64,000 nucleotides of DNA from Paractinoplanes brasiliensis. Lineage in GTDB: Bacteria > Actinomycetota > Actinomycetes > Mycobacteriales > Micromonosporaceae. The notes under the pieces were generated by a model that was given only the letters and a program-made list of their open reading frames with translations, searched no databases and was not told the origin of the DNA. The stretch lies in assembly GCF_004362215.1 (NCBI RefSeq), contig NZ_SNWR01000002.1, positions 1,612,001 through 1,676,000 on the forward strand, written 5' to 3'. The translations under genes and the position numbers were made by a program. Position 1 is the stretch's first letter. Every line of letters starts with the position of its first letter. Below are positions 8,122 to 15,661 of this stretch, piece after piece.

Positions 8122-9247
8122 TCAGGCGATGAGCAGGCGGAGGCCCAGTTCCGCCGTGTCGAGGGCGAGGACGTCCCGGTTACGTTCGGCCCAGCGGCCG
8201 GAGGCGAGGTCGTCGCGCAAGGCGGCCACGGCCCGCTGCTCGGCCTCGGCGCCCACCCTGGTCCAGACCGAGACCGCCCGGCGTACGTGCTCGTCCAGGT
8301 AGGCGTCGGGCCGACGCCAGTACGCCTCGAAGAAGCCGTCGGCGCAGTCCCACGGGATGAGCACCGGCTCGGCGCGCCCACCGATCGCGCGCGTCATGTC
8401 GGCCAGGGCGGGCCAGCCGACCTCGAGTTCGGCGACCTCGGGCAGGTAGTCCCGGGTCAGCCAGAACCGCTCGCGCCAGCCGGCGGCATCGTAGGTGAAC
8501 ACCACGACCCGGCGGGCCACCCGGCGCATCTCCCGCAGCCCGGCGATCGGATCCGGCCAGTGGTGCACGGTGCTGACCGCCATGGCGGCGTCGAAGCTCT
8601 GGTCCTCGAACGGCAGGCTCTCCGCGGCGGCGGCCACGCACGGCGCCGCGCCCGGGGGGACGTTGGGCCCGCATCACCACGGACGGCTCGACCGCCGTGA
8701 CGTCGCGGTCGTGCGGCTCGTACGATCCGGTGCCGGCCCCCACGTTGAGCACCGTCCGCGCGTCGCCCAGCGCCTCCCGGATACGCGCGGCGATGCGCGG
8801 TTCGGTCCGCCGCGTCGCGGGGTAGGCCGGCCCGATGACGTCGTACAACATCTTCAACTGCTCCTCCGGTGGTGTCGTGATCCCCTTGGCCCGGGCTTCC
8901 AGCTCGCGGTCGATGGCCCGCGCCATGGCCGCGGCGTCGTCGCGTTGCCGCACCAGCAGGCCGCGCAGCCGCCGCAGATGCTCGACGGCGTCGATGGACG
9001 GGTCGCCGACCAACTCGGCGATCTCGCGCAGCCCGAAACCGAGACGCCGGTACGCGAGCACTTCGCGCAGCCGTTCCACGTCGGCCGTGGCGTACGCCCG
9101 ATACCCGGCCGCCGTTCGCCCGGACGGCCGCAGCAGGCCGATCTCGTCGTAGTGATGCAACGTGCGCACGGTGACGCCGGCAAGCTCGGCCACCCGCCCC
9201 ACGCTCAGGTGCTCGTCCACGAGATCGACTATGGGCCCTGACGTCAC
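8122..9247 (-). pseudogene. MerR-family regulator fused to a SAM methyltransferase domain, frameshifted
   Basis: The N-terminal part reads as a MerR winged-helix regulator (SVGRVAELAGVTVRTLHHYD, then a dimerisation helix to about residue 125). A class I methyltransferase follows, with motif I VLNVGAGTGSYEP near residue 165. The frame breaks just after VVMRAQRPPG, at a run of six Gs (8654-8659, plus strand). The rest of the methyltransferase continues in the next frame (AAAAESLPFEDQSFDAAMAV to GLRLLIA). Removing one G restores one protein of about 374 residues. Intact homologues of this fusion occur in actinobacteria. It is divergent from the zinc-finger gene at 9334, with paired operators between. 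A later start (GTG about 9220) is possible. Confidence 0.72.
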
Positions 9248-9277
9248 GTGAGGCGCAAGGTCTTGTTTCCCCGTACG

Positions 9278-9316
9278 CGTCAGGGTTAGCCTGACGACGT
9301 CAGGGTGATCCTGACG
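9278..9316. promoter_or_regulatory. Tandem pair of CGTCAGG-N5-CCTGACG operators
   Basis: Two identical inverted repeats, each CGTCAGG-N5-CCTGACG, at 9278-9296 and 9298-9316. Their centres are 20 bp apart, which puts them on the same face of the helix. A further half-site CCTGACG lies at 9237-9243 over the start of the MerR gene. They sit between two divergent genes, 18 bp before the ATG of the zinc-finger gene, so they probably bind the divergent regulator. Confidence 0.7.
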
Positions 9317-9333
9317 CTACCGAGGAGGCGCTC

Positions 9334-9684
9334 ATGACGGTTCATGCGCTCGAGATGCGTTGCTCGTTCTGCGGCAAGAAGCAGGAGGAGGTGGCCCAGC
9401 TCATCGCCGGCCCCGGCCCGGCCATCTGCGACGAATGTGTGCACCTCTGCAACGACGTGCTCGCGGGCAAGCGCCTCGAAGGGGTCCGCCTGTGGGACGA
9501 CCAGTCGGACGAGGAGCTGATGGCCACCATGGTGCGGGTGGCGTCGCTGAAACACCACGTCGACCGGGCGGTGGGACGCATCGCGCGGCTGTTACGCAGC
9601 CGGGGCACGACCTGGACGGCCATCGGCGAGGCACTGGGCATCACCAAGCAGTCCGCCTGGGAACGCTTCTCCGGCGAGGACTGA
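9334..9684 (+). CDS. Small ClpX-type C4 zinc-finger protein with HTH-like tail
   Basis: 116 residues. The N-terminus is a ClpX zinc-binding domain without the AAA+ ATPase: CSFCGKKQEEVAQLIAGPG followed by ICDECVHLCND, with zinc cysteines in two CxxC pairs. The C-terminus (about 85-116, WTAIGEALGITKQSAWERF) looks like a helix-turn-helix of the type used to bind DNA. GAGGAGG lies 6 nt before ATG 9334. Known ClpX zinc domains mediate dimerisation and adaptor binding; combining one with a DNA-binding tail suggests a small regulator. The paired operators upstream suggest tight control. Confidence 0.82.
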   Translation: MTVHALEMRCSFCGKKQEEVAQLIAGPGPAICDECVHLCNDVLAGKRLEGVRLWDDQSDEELMATMVRVASLKHHVDRAVGRIARLLRSRGTTWTAIGEALGITKQSAWERFSGED

Positions 9685-9755
9685 ACCGCGCGCGACGGCC
9701 CGGCCGGGCGTCCCCGGCCAGTGATGAGGATCTTTCGGCAGCCGATGGACAGCAA

Positions 9756-9781
9756 CCGATAAAGCCTACTAGTTTTATCGG
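9756..9781. promoter_or_regulatory. Inverted repeat CCGATAAA-N10-TTTATCGG
   Basis: Perfect 8-bp arms (9756-9763 and 9774-9781) in an AT-rich patch, 72 bp before the dead ABC ATPase gene and 72 bp after the zinc-finger gene. Low GC and no T-tail argue for an operator rather than a terminator. Confidence 0.5.
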
Positions 9782-9852
9782 TGTTGTGGGTCGACACGGG
9801 GCGGGGATACGACGCCCCCGGGACCTCGTCGGCAGGGAAAGGACGTACGGAG

Positions 9853-10398
9853 ATGTTGCGGGTGGAGATACGCGCCGCCGGCGTGCACGTGACCCTCGAA
9901 CCGGGCACCCTCACAGTGGTCACCGGCGAGGACGCCACAACCCTGCTCGACCTCGCCACGGGCCTCGCCCCCACCGACGGCGTGGTGAAATTCAACGGCA
10001 CCGACGTACGCCTCCTCACCGGCGACGAAGTCCCGTCAAGCGTGGCCGTCGTGACGTCCAACCCGTTCCTGATCGCCGGTTCGGTCCGCGACAACATCTG
10101 CCTCGGCGCCGCCCCCACCGAAGAGGAAGTGCGGCGCGCGCTGTGGCTGGCGGCGATCGACGGGCCGGCCCCGGACCGCCGCCAGATCGGCCTGGCCCGC
10201 GCACTTCTCCGCCTCCCCGCCCTGCTGATCCTCGACCGGGCCACCGACGACCTCGCTCCCGATGTCGAGGCCCGCATCCTGCGGAGGCTGGCCGGGACGG
10301 CGCTCACCGTGCTCGCGACGGCGCATCGAGAGTCAGCGCTGGCCCGGGCCGACCAGGTCATCACCCTCGGGACCCGCCCCGCCTACGCCACGGCCTGA
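9853..10398 (+). CDS. Degenerate ABC-type nucleotide-binding domain, probably catalytically dead
   Basis: 181 residues with the overall order of an ABC exporter NBD. Where Walker A should be there is VVTGEDATTLLDL, with no GxxGxGKS/T. The Q-loop region NPFLIAGSVRDNICLG is well kept. The signature/Walker B stretch is RRQIGLARALLRLPALLILD followed by RATDD, with Arg where the catalytic Glu should be. The H-loop is ATAHRES. It should therefore not hydrolyse ATP, and there is no permease next to it. A long open frame with normal codon use implies it is maintained, perhaps as a regulatory or binding protein. GGAAAGGA precedes ATG 9853; a TTG at 9781 is less likely. Confidence 0.7.
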   Translation: MLRVEIRAAGVHVTLEPGTLTVVTGEDATTLLDLATGLAPTDGVVKFNGTDVRLLTGDEVPSSVAVVTSNPFLIAGSVRDNICLGAAPTEEEVRRALWLAAIDGPAPDRRQIGLARALLRLPALLILDRATDDLAPDVEARILRRLAGTALTVLATAHRESALARADQVITLGTRPAYATA

Positions 10399-10517
10399 CA
10401 AGGCCCATCCCGTAGCCGATCGGCTTGAGGTCACCCTCGGGACTGCGATGGGACAATCGGCTGCTGTCATGACCTCGTACCCGAATACGTGAACGGTGCT
10501 TAGCACTCGGTCCGTGT

Positions 10518-11531
10518 TCAGCGAGCTGGCCGGTCGCGTCCGCGGAATGTGGTGCGGTATGCGCTGGGTGAGACGCCGAGCTCGGCTTGGAGGTGCAGCC
10601 GCATCGACCCAGCGGTTCCGAACCCGGCGGTGACGGCGATCTCCTCGATGGAAAGGTCGGTACGCTCGAGGAGACCGCGGGCGCGTTCGACGCGTTGCTG
10701 GATGAGCCAACGACCGGGTGACGTGCCGATTTCGTCGCGGAAGCGCCGGGTGAAGGTCCGCGTGCTTGTTGATTCCCGAGCCGCCAGTTCTCGCAATGTG
10801 ACGGGTCGGTGCAGATTCGCGAGCGCCCATTCGCGGGCCCGGCCGGTCGAGGATATGCCAGGCGTGGGAATCGGCCGATTGAGATACTGCGCCTGCCCGC
10901 CCTCGCGGTGCGGCGGGACAACAGTGCCGCGGGCAACTTCATTCGCCACCGCGGCGCCGTGGTCGGTGCGAATCATGTGCAGGCAGAGGTCGATGCCTGC
11001 CGCGGCGCCGGCCGAGGTGAGAACACCGTCGTCATCGGTGTAGAGGACGTCAAGGTCGAATGTCACGTCCGCGAAACGCTCCCGGGCCCGCGCGGACGAG
11101 CGCCAATGCGTGGTCGCACGCCTGCCGGCGAGCAGCCCCGCCGCGGCCAGTACGAACGATCCGGTGCAGATCGAGGCGATTCGGGTCCCGGGGCGGATCC
11201 GCGTCAGCGCGGCGGTGAGCGACGGCCCGAGATAATCGGTGCCGGGTTCGCGGTCGACGTCCGATCCGGGGACGACGACGGTGTCGGCTTCGGCCAGGGC
11301 CTCGGGGCCGTGAGTGACGGACAGCGTGAAATCGGCGTCGGTGCGAATGTCGCCGGGTACGGGAGCACAGGTCACGACCTCGTAGAGCGCGGCGCCGGCA
11401 GCCGTGCGGGCCTGGCCGAACAGTCGATGGACGATGCTGAGCTCGAAGGGCAGCACCCCGTCGCGGGCCAGGACGGCCACCCGGTGGCGGCCATCACCAG
11501 CGAAAACAGCCATGGCCCGATCTTCGCACAT
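10518..11531 (-). CDS. GlxA-type AraC regulator with DJ-1/PfpI domain
   Basis: About 337 residues. The N-terminal glutamine amidotransferase-like DJ-1/PfpI domain (about 10-190) includes VAVLARDGVLPFELSIVHRL and SICTGSFVLAAAGLLAGR with the nucleophile-elbow cysteine. The C-terminal AraC double helix-turn-helix includes LRELAARESTSTRTFTRRF and FGTAGSMRLHL. Members are transcription activators. The long frame reaches 11564, but ATG 11531 or 11513 leaves more room for the divergent quinone reductase gene, its likely target by position. Confidence 0.85.
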   Translation of the reverse strand: MCEDRAMAVFAGDGRHRVAVLARDGVLPFELSIVHRLFGQARTAAGAALYEVVTCAPVPGDIRTDADFTLSVTHGPEALAEADTVVVPGSDVDREPGTDYLGPSLTAALTRIRPGTRIASICTGSFVLAAAGLLAGRRATTHWRSSARARERFADVTFDLDVLYTDDDGVLTSAGAAAGIDLCLHMIRTDHGAAVANEVARGTVVPPHREGGQAQYLNRPIPTPGISSTGRAREWALANLHRPVTLRELAARESTSTRTFTRRFRDEIGTSPGRWLIQQRVERARGLLERTDLSIEEIAVTAGFGTAGSMRLHLQAELGVSPSAYRTTFRGRDRPAR

Positions 11532-11584
11532 GTTGGCCATCGGGCCAGTCGTCACGGCGCTCACGGTCTTCCATGATCAATCGC

Positions 11585-12349
11585 ATGAACGTTCTTTGGA
11601 TCCTGGCCCACCCCGAACCTCGCTCACTGAACGGTTTCCTCGCGGCGGAGGGTCAGCGCGCACTCCGCGCCGCAGGCCACGAGGTCGAGGTGTCGGACCT
11701 GTACACGATGGACTGGAACCCCGTGGTCGACGCCGCGAGCTACGCCCACGACCCGGCGAAGCGATTTCAGGTCGCGCAGGCCGCGAAAAAGGCTCACGAA
11801 AGCGATGTGCTGGCTGCGGACATCCGGGCCGAGCAGCAGAAGATCAACCGGGCGGACACCATCGTCGTGCAGTTCCCGATGTGGTGGTTCGGGATGCCTG
11901 CCATCCTCAAGGGCTGGTTCGACCGGGTCTGGCATTTGGGCTATGCGTACGGCAAACGCGGCCCACACGGTGAGTGGATCGGCTACGGAGACGGATTTCT
12001 TGCGGGAAAGCGCGCATTGGCCGTGGTGACGATGGGCGGGCCGGCGTGGTTGTACGGCGAACGTGGTATCCACGGCAGCGTCGACGAACTGCTGTTCCCG
12101 CTGCAGCACGGCATGCTGTTCTACGCGGGTGCGGAGGTCCTTCCCCCCGTGTTGATCTGCGGCGCGGACCGGTTCACGCCCGAGGAAGGCGAGACCGCCT
12201 TCAAGGAACTGCGCGAGCGTCTACTCGCGATTCCCGGAGCCGAACCAATTCCGTACCGGACGCAGAACAGCGGCGACTACGACGAGAAATTGGTGCTGCG
12301 GCCGGATGTGGCGCCAGGCATGACCGGGTTGGGAGTGCACCTGACCTGA
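11585..12349 (+). CDS. NAD(P)H:quinone oxidoreductase, flavodoxin-fold
   Basis: 254 residues of the NQO/KefF-like flavodoxin fold. MNVLWILAHPEPRSLNGFL holds the FMN/FAD phosphate loop. Other family features are FPMWWFGMPAILKGWFDRV, GGPAWLYGERG and LLFPLQHGMLFYAGAEVLPP. The family reduces quinones or azo compounds by two electrons with NAD(P)H. An in-frame ATG at 11573 would add four residues (MINR). It is divergent from the GlxA-type regulator, the commonest arrangement for a regulated detoxification reductase. Confidence 0.88.
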   Translation: MNVLWILAHPEPRSLNGFLAAEGQRALRAAGHEVEVSDLYTMDWNPVVDAASYAHDPAKRFQVAQAAKKAHESDVLAADIRAEQQKINRADTIVVQFPMWWFGMPAILKGWFDRVWHLGYAYGKRGPHGEWIGYGDGFLAGKRALAVVTMGGPAWLYGERGIHGSVDELLFPLQHGMLFYAGAEVLPPVLICGADRFTPEEGETAFKELRERLLAIPGAEPIPYRTQNSGDYDEKLVLRPDVAPGMTGLGVHLT

Positions 12350-12395
12350 CGCCGAGTCCAGCGCCGGCTCCCGCAACAGCGGTCGTAGCGGGCCG

Positions 12396-13232
12396 TCAAC
12401 GATGCGGGTCCGGCTGCCGCTCGACGGTTCCGGTGACGGTGTGGCTGGCCAGCAGGGCCAACGCGTCGGCGTCCGGGCTGCCAGGCTCGGCGTGATAGAC
12501 GGTCAAGGTCTGGCCGCTGCCGTCCTCGAGGCGGAACGTCTCGTAGTCGACTGCGAACTCGCCCACAACCGGGTGCCGGAACAGTTTGCGCCCGGTTGAT
12601 TTGGCCCGTACGTCGTGACGCGCCCACAAGCGGGCGAAGTCGGGGCTCTTGAGGGTCAGCTCGCCGACGAGCGAGGCCAGCCGCGCGCTGTCGGGGTCGG
12701 CGTCGGCGCGCAACCAGGCCACCGCCGTACGGGCCGATTGTTCCCACTCGGGGAACAGCGCGCGTTCCTCGGCGTCGAGGAAGAACAGGCGCAGCAGGTT
12801 GCGGTCACGCGCCAGCCCCGGGTGGATCGCGCCGGCCAGGCGGTTGTACGCGAGCACGTCGCCGTACCGGTTCTGCACGAGGGCTGGGGTGTCCCGCCAC
12901 AACTCGAGCAGCCTGCGCATTCCCGCCGAGACCTGCGCGGTGTCGCTCGGTTGTTCGCGCGGGCCGGCCATCCGCCGCAGATGGGCCAGCCCGTCGCCGT
13001 CGAGGCCGAACACCCGGCCCAGCGCGCCCAGCACCTCGTCCGACGGGTTACGCTCGCGCCCCTGCTCCAGGCGTACGTAGTAATCCGTGCTCATGCCCGC
13101 GAGCACGGCCACCTCGTCACGGCGCAACCCCGGCACCCGCCGCCGCCCGCCCGCCGGCATGCCCACGTGCTCCGGCCGCGTCGCCGCCCGCCGGGCCCGC
13201 AGGAAGTCACCGAGTGCGTTGCTGCTGGTCAT
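12396..13232 (-). CDS. XRE-family regulator with MmyB-like ligand-binding domain
   Basis: 278 residues. The N-terminal XRE helix-turn-helix (about 5-75) has VPGLRRDEVAVLAGMSTDYY and VRLEQGRERNPS. The C-terminal MmyB/MLTR-type PAS-like domain (about 100-270) has LVQNRYGDVLAYNRLAGAI, the LFFLDAEERALFPEWE helix and VGEFAVDYETF. Actinobacterial members repress or activate a neighbouring oxidoreductase or hydrolase in response to fatty-acid-like ligands (family knowledge). An in-frame ATG at 13241 would add three residues. Divergent from the hydrolase at 13284. Confidence 0.88.
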   Translation of the reverse strand: MTSSNALGDFLRARRAATRPEHVGMPAGGRRRVPGLRRDEVAVLAGMSTDYYVRLEQGRERNPSDEVLGALGRVFGLDGDGLAHLRRMAGPREQPSDTAQVSAGMRRLLELWRDTPALVQNRYGDVLAYNRLAGAIHPGLARDRNLLRLFFLDAEERALFPEWEQSARTAVAWLRADADPDSARLASLVGELTLKSPDFARLWARHDVRAKSTGRKLFRHPVVGEFAVDYETFRLEDGSGQTLTVYHAEPGSPDADALALLASHTVTGTVERQPDPHR

Positions 13233-13267
13233 GACACCCATGGTAGGAACGCGCGCCGCGAGCAACG

Positions 13268-13284
13268 TAGGAGTGCGACTCCTA
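13268..13284. promoter_or_regulatory. Palindrome TAGGAGT-GCG-ACTCCTA, probable operator
   Basis: Perfect 7-bp arms ending on the A of the hydrolase ATG. The left arm also supplies AGGAG as the ribosome binding site. It lies between the divergent MmyB-type regulator and its neighbour, so repression here would block the hydrolase. Confidence 0.55.
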
Positions 13285-14264
13285 TGAAGAACCTTGCCTC
13301 GGTGAACCCGCTCGTCCCCGGCAGCGTGGACGGCATGAACAACCTGGTGCAACAGATGGCCGACGGTTTCGGCGCCCTGCACGAACGCTCCCCGATCCTG
13401 CACACCCCCGACGAGGCCGGCCTCGACTACGAGAACGTCACGTTCCCGGCGACCGACGGCGTGCCGCTCGAAGGCTGGTTCATCCCGTCGCCCGGCGCAC
13501 GGCGCGTCGTGATCGCGAACCATCCACTCGGCTTCACCCGGGCCGGCCTGCCCTCACACCTGGAGCCGTGGCGGTCCCGCTGGGCCTCCACCGGCAACGA
13601 CGTCGAGGTCGACTTCATCCCCGACTACAAGATCCTGCATGATGCCGGCTACCACGTGCTCGCGTACGACATGCGCAATTTCGGCCACAGCGGCGCCGCC
13701 AACGGTGGCGTGATCTCGGCCCGCTACAACGCCCGCGACGTGCTGGGTTCGCTCGCGTACTCGCGCTCCCGGCCCGACCTGAGCGGCGCCGCGATCGGCC
13801 TGTTCAGCCGCTGCATGGGCGCCAACGCCACCTTCACCGCGATGGCTCAGCAGCCCACGGCGTTCGACGGCGTGCGCTGCATGGTCGCACCCCAGCCGCT
13901 GTCGGTGCGGGTCACCCTCGAACGCACCCTGGAACTGCTGGGCGCCGACGCCGCCGAGCACATCGAGGACCTGGGCGAACTGCTCCGCCGCCGCACCAGC
14001 CTGCGCCTGGACGACGACAACCCCGTCGACACGGCGAAGTCGGTCACCGTCCCCACCCTGCTCTACCAGGTCCGCGACGACATCCTGACCCGCCCGAGCG
14101 ACGTGCAGGCGATGTACGACAACATCCCGCTCGCCGACAAGGACCTGTTCTGGATCGAGGGCTCGACGCGCCGCTGGGACGGCTACCTCCAGTTCGCCAA
14201 GGACCCGAGCCGCATGCTGGCCTGGTTCGACCGCCACATGCCCGTCAGCCCGCCCGCTCCCTGA
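13284..14264 (+). CDS. Alpha/beta hydrolase
   Basis: 326 residues. The core matches alpha/beta hydrolases: VVIANHPLGFTRAG (oxyanion region), VLAYDMRNFGHSG and GLFSRCMGANATF. In the last, the nucleophile elbow is atypical: Ser-Arg-Cys-Met-Gly instead of GxSxG, which makes Cys a candidate nucleophile as in dienelactone-hydrolase-type enzymes. VPTLLYQVRDDILTRP and WIEGSTRRWDGY near the C-terminus are the usual Asp/His regions, although the His position is not obvious. Substrate unknown. Control by the divergent MmyB-type regulator is likely. Confidence 0.8.
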   Translation: MKNLASVNPLVPGSVDGMNNLVQQMADGFGALHERSPILHTPDEAGLDYENVTFPATDGVPLEGWFIPSPGARRVVIANHPLGFTRAGLPSHLEPWRSRWASTGNDVEVDFIPDYKILHDAGYHVLAYDMRNFGHSGAANGGVISARYNARDVLGSLAYSRSRPDLSGAAIGLFSRCMGANATFTAMAQQPTAFDGVRCMVAPQPLSVRVTLERTLELLGADAAEHIEDLGELLRRRTSLRLDDDNPVDTAKSVTVPTLLYQVRDDILTRPSDVQAMYDNIPLADKDLFWIEGSTRRWDGYLQFAKDPSRMLAWFDRHMPVSPPAP

Positions 14265-14423
14265 CCACGCCACGCAACGCGCTCGTTCGAGGTCGGTGGG
14301 AGCGGTGATCGAGAGCCTGTCCGGACTGGCCTGGGCGGGCAGCGAAGCCATCCGCTACGCCCGGGGGACCGGGGCGGGAGCGACCCGCTGGTGCTGACGA
14401 TGAAGATGCAGGACGGGTCTACT

Positions 14424-14449
14424 CCGAGCGTATACTCTCGGCGTATAGT
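14424..14449. promoter_or_regulatory. Promoter/operator region of the PadR operon
   Basis: CCGAG-N8-CTCGG (14424-14441) overlaps two direct copies of GCGTATAST (14428-14436 and 14441-14449), just before ATG 14451. TATACT/TATAGT elements are -10-like. PadR proteins usually repress their own operon at such sites; the exact start site cannot be decided here. Confidence 0.45.
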
Positions 14450-14450
14450 G

Positions 14451-14984
14451 ATGCGCATGACAGTTCCGCTCACCCTTCTCGGGCTTCTCGAACGCGAACC
14501 GCGCCACGGCTACGACCTCAAACGTGACTACGACGCGTTCTTCGGCCGCGACAAACCCCTCTCGTTCGGCCAGGTGTACTCGACGCTGAGCCGGCTCGCG
14601 CGCGACGGCAAGGTCGTCATCAGCGACCCCGAGGCGGGCGCCGGCCCCGACCGCAAGCGTTACGTGATCACCGATCGCGGCGCCACCGAGGTCGGGGCCT
14701 GGCTGACCGAGCCGGTCGCGCCCGAGCCGCACCTGCAGACGGTGCTGTTCGCCAAGGTCACGCTGGCGCTGCTGCTCGACCGCCCGGCCGAGCAGTACCT
14801 GGACACCCAGCGCGCCGCCCACATGCAGCGCATGCGCGAGCTGACCCAGGTCAAGCGCTCCGGCAGCCTGGTCGACTCGTTGCTGGCCGACCACGCCCTG
14901 TTCCACATCGAGGCCGACCTGCGCTGGATCGACCTCACCGCGGCCCGGCTCGACGCGCTCGCCCGAGAGGTCAGAAACCGATGA
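14451..14984 (+). CDS. PadR-family transcriptional regulator
   Basis: 177 residues. The N-terminal PadR winged helix (LTLLGLLEREPRHGYDLKRD, then SFGQVYSTLSRLARDGKVV) is followed by a C-terminal dimerisation helix bundle typical of the longer subfamily. PadR proteins repress transporters and are relieved by small hydrophobic ligands. An in-frame ATG at 14457 is an alternative start. The stop overlaps the ABC ATPase gene by 4 bp (ATGA), so regulator and transporter are one operon, the usual arrangement for a drug or lipid exporter. Confidence 0.9.
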   Translation: MRMTVPLTLLGLLEREPRHGYDLKRDYDAFFGRDKPLSFGQVYSTLSRLARDGKVVISDPEAGAGPDRKRYVITDRGATEVGAWLTEPVAPEPHLQTVLFAKVTLALLLDRPAEQYLDTQRAAHMQRMRELTQVKRSGSLVDSLLADHALFHIEADLRWIDLTAARLDALAREVRNR

Positions 14985-15661
14985 CTCTGTTGCAGGCCCA
15001 CGACGTGCACCTCTCGTTCGGCGCCACGCCCGCCCTGCGCGGGGCCGAGATCTCCGTACGGGAGGGCGAGATCCTGGCCGTGATGGGCCCCAGCGGCTCC
15101 GGCAAGTCCACGCTGCTGCACTGTTTGGCCGGCATCCTCGTGCCGGAGCGGGGCGAGGTCGTGTTCGCCGGCCGGCGCGTCGACCGGATGGGCGAGCACG
15201 AACGCAGCAGTCTGCGCCGTGACACGTTCGGGTTCGTGTTCCAGTTCGGACAGCTGGTTCCCGAGCTGAACGCCGAGGAGAACGTCGCCCTCCCCCTGTT
15301 GCTTGCGGGCGTACGCCGTACGAAGGCGCTCGCTGAGGCACGGACCTGGCTGGACAGGCTCGGCCTGGACGGCCTGCGGCTGAGGACGTCGGGTGAGTTG
15401 TCCGGCGGTCAGGCCCAGCGGGTCGCCCTGGCCCGTGGTCTGGTCGCCCGGCCCCGTGTGCTGTTCGCCGACGAGCCGACCGGCGCGCTCGACTCTCTCA
15501 CCGGCGAACAGGTGATGGATCTGCTGGTGAGCTCGGCACGCGACGAGGGCACGACCGTCGTGCTCGTCACCCATGAGCCGCGCGTGGCGGCGTACGCGGA
15601 TCGGGAAGTTGTCGTGCGTGACGGCAAAGTCCTGGCCCTCGCCCCGGAGCCGATCGCATGA
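14981..15661 (+). CDS. MacB-type ABC transporter ATP-binding protein
   Basis: 226 residues. Walker A is GPSGSGKST, the signature is LSGGQAQR, Walker B is VLFADEPTGALDS and the H-loop is VTHEPR. The LolD/MacB class mark FQFGQLVPELNAEENV is present. It powers the FtsX-type permease encoded immediately downstream (4-bp overlap). The PadR gene upstream is its likely regulator. Confidence 0.92.
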   Translation: MTLLQAHDVHLSFGATPALRGAEISVREGEILAVMGPSGSGKSTLLHCLAGILVPERGEVVFAGRRVDRMGEHERSSLRRDTFGFVFQFGQLVPELNAEENVALPLLLAGVRRTKALAEARTWLDRLGLDGLRLRTSGELSGGQAQRVALARGLVARPRVLFADEPTGALDSLTGEQVMDLLVSSARDEGTTVVLVTHEPRVAAYADREVVVRDGKVLALAPEPIA

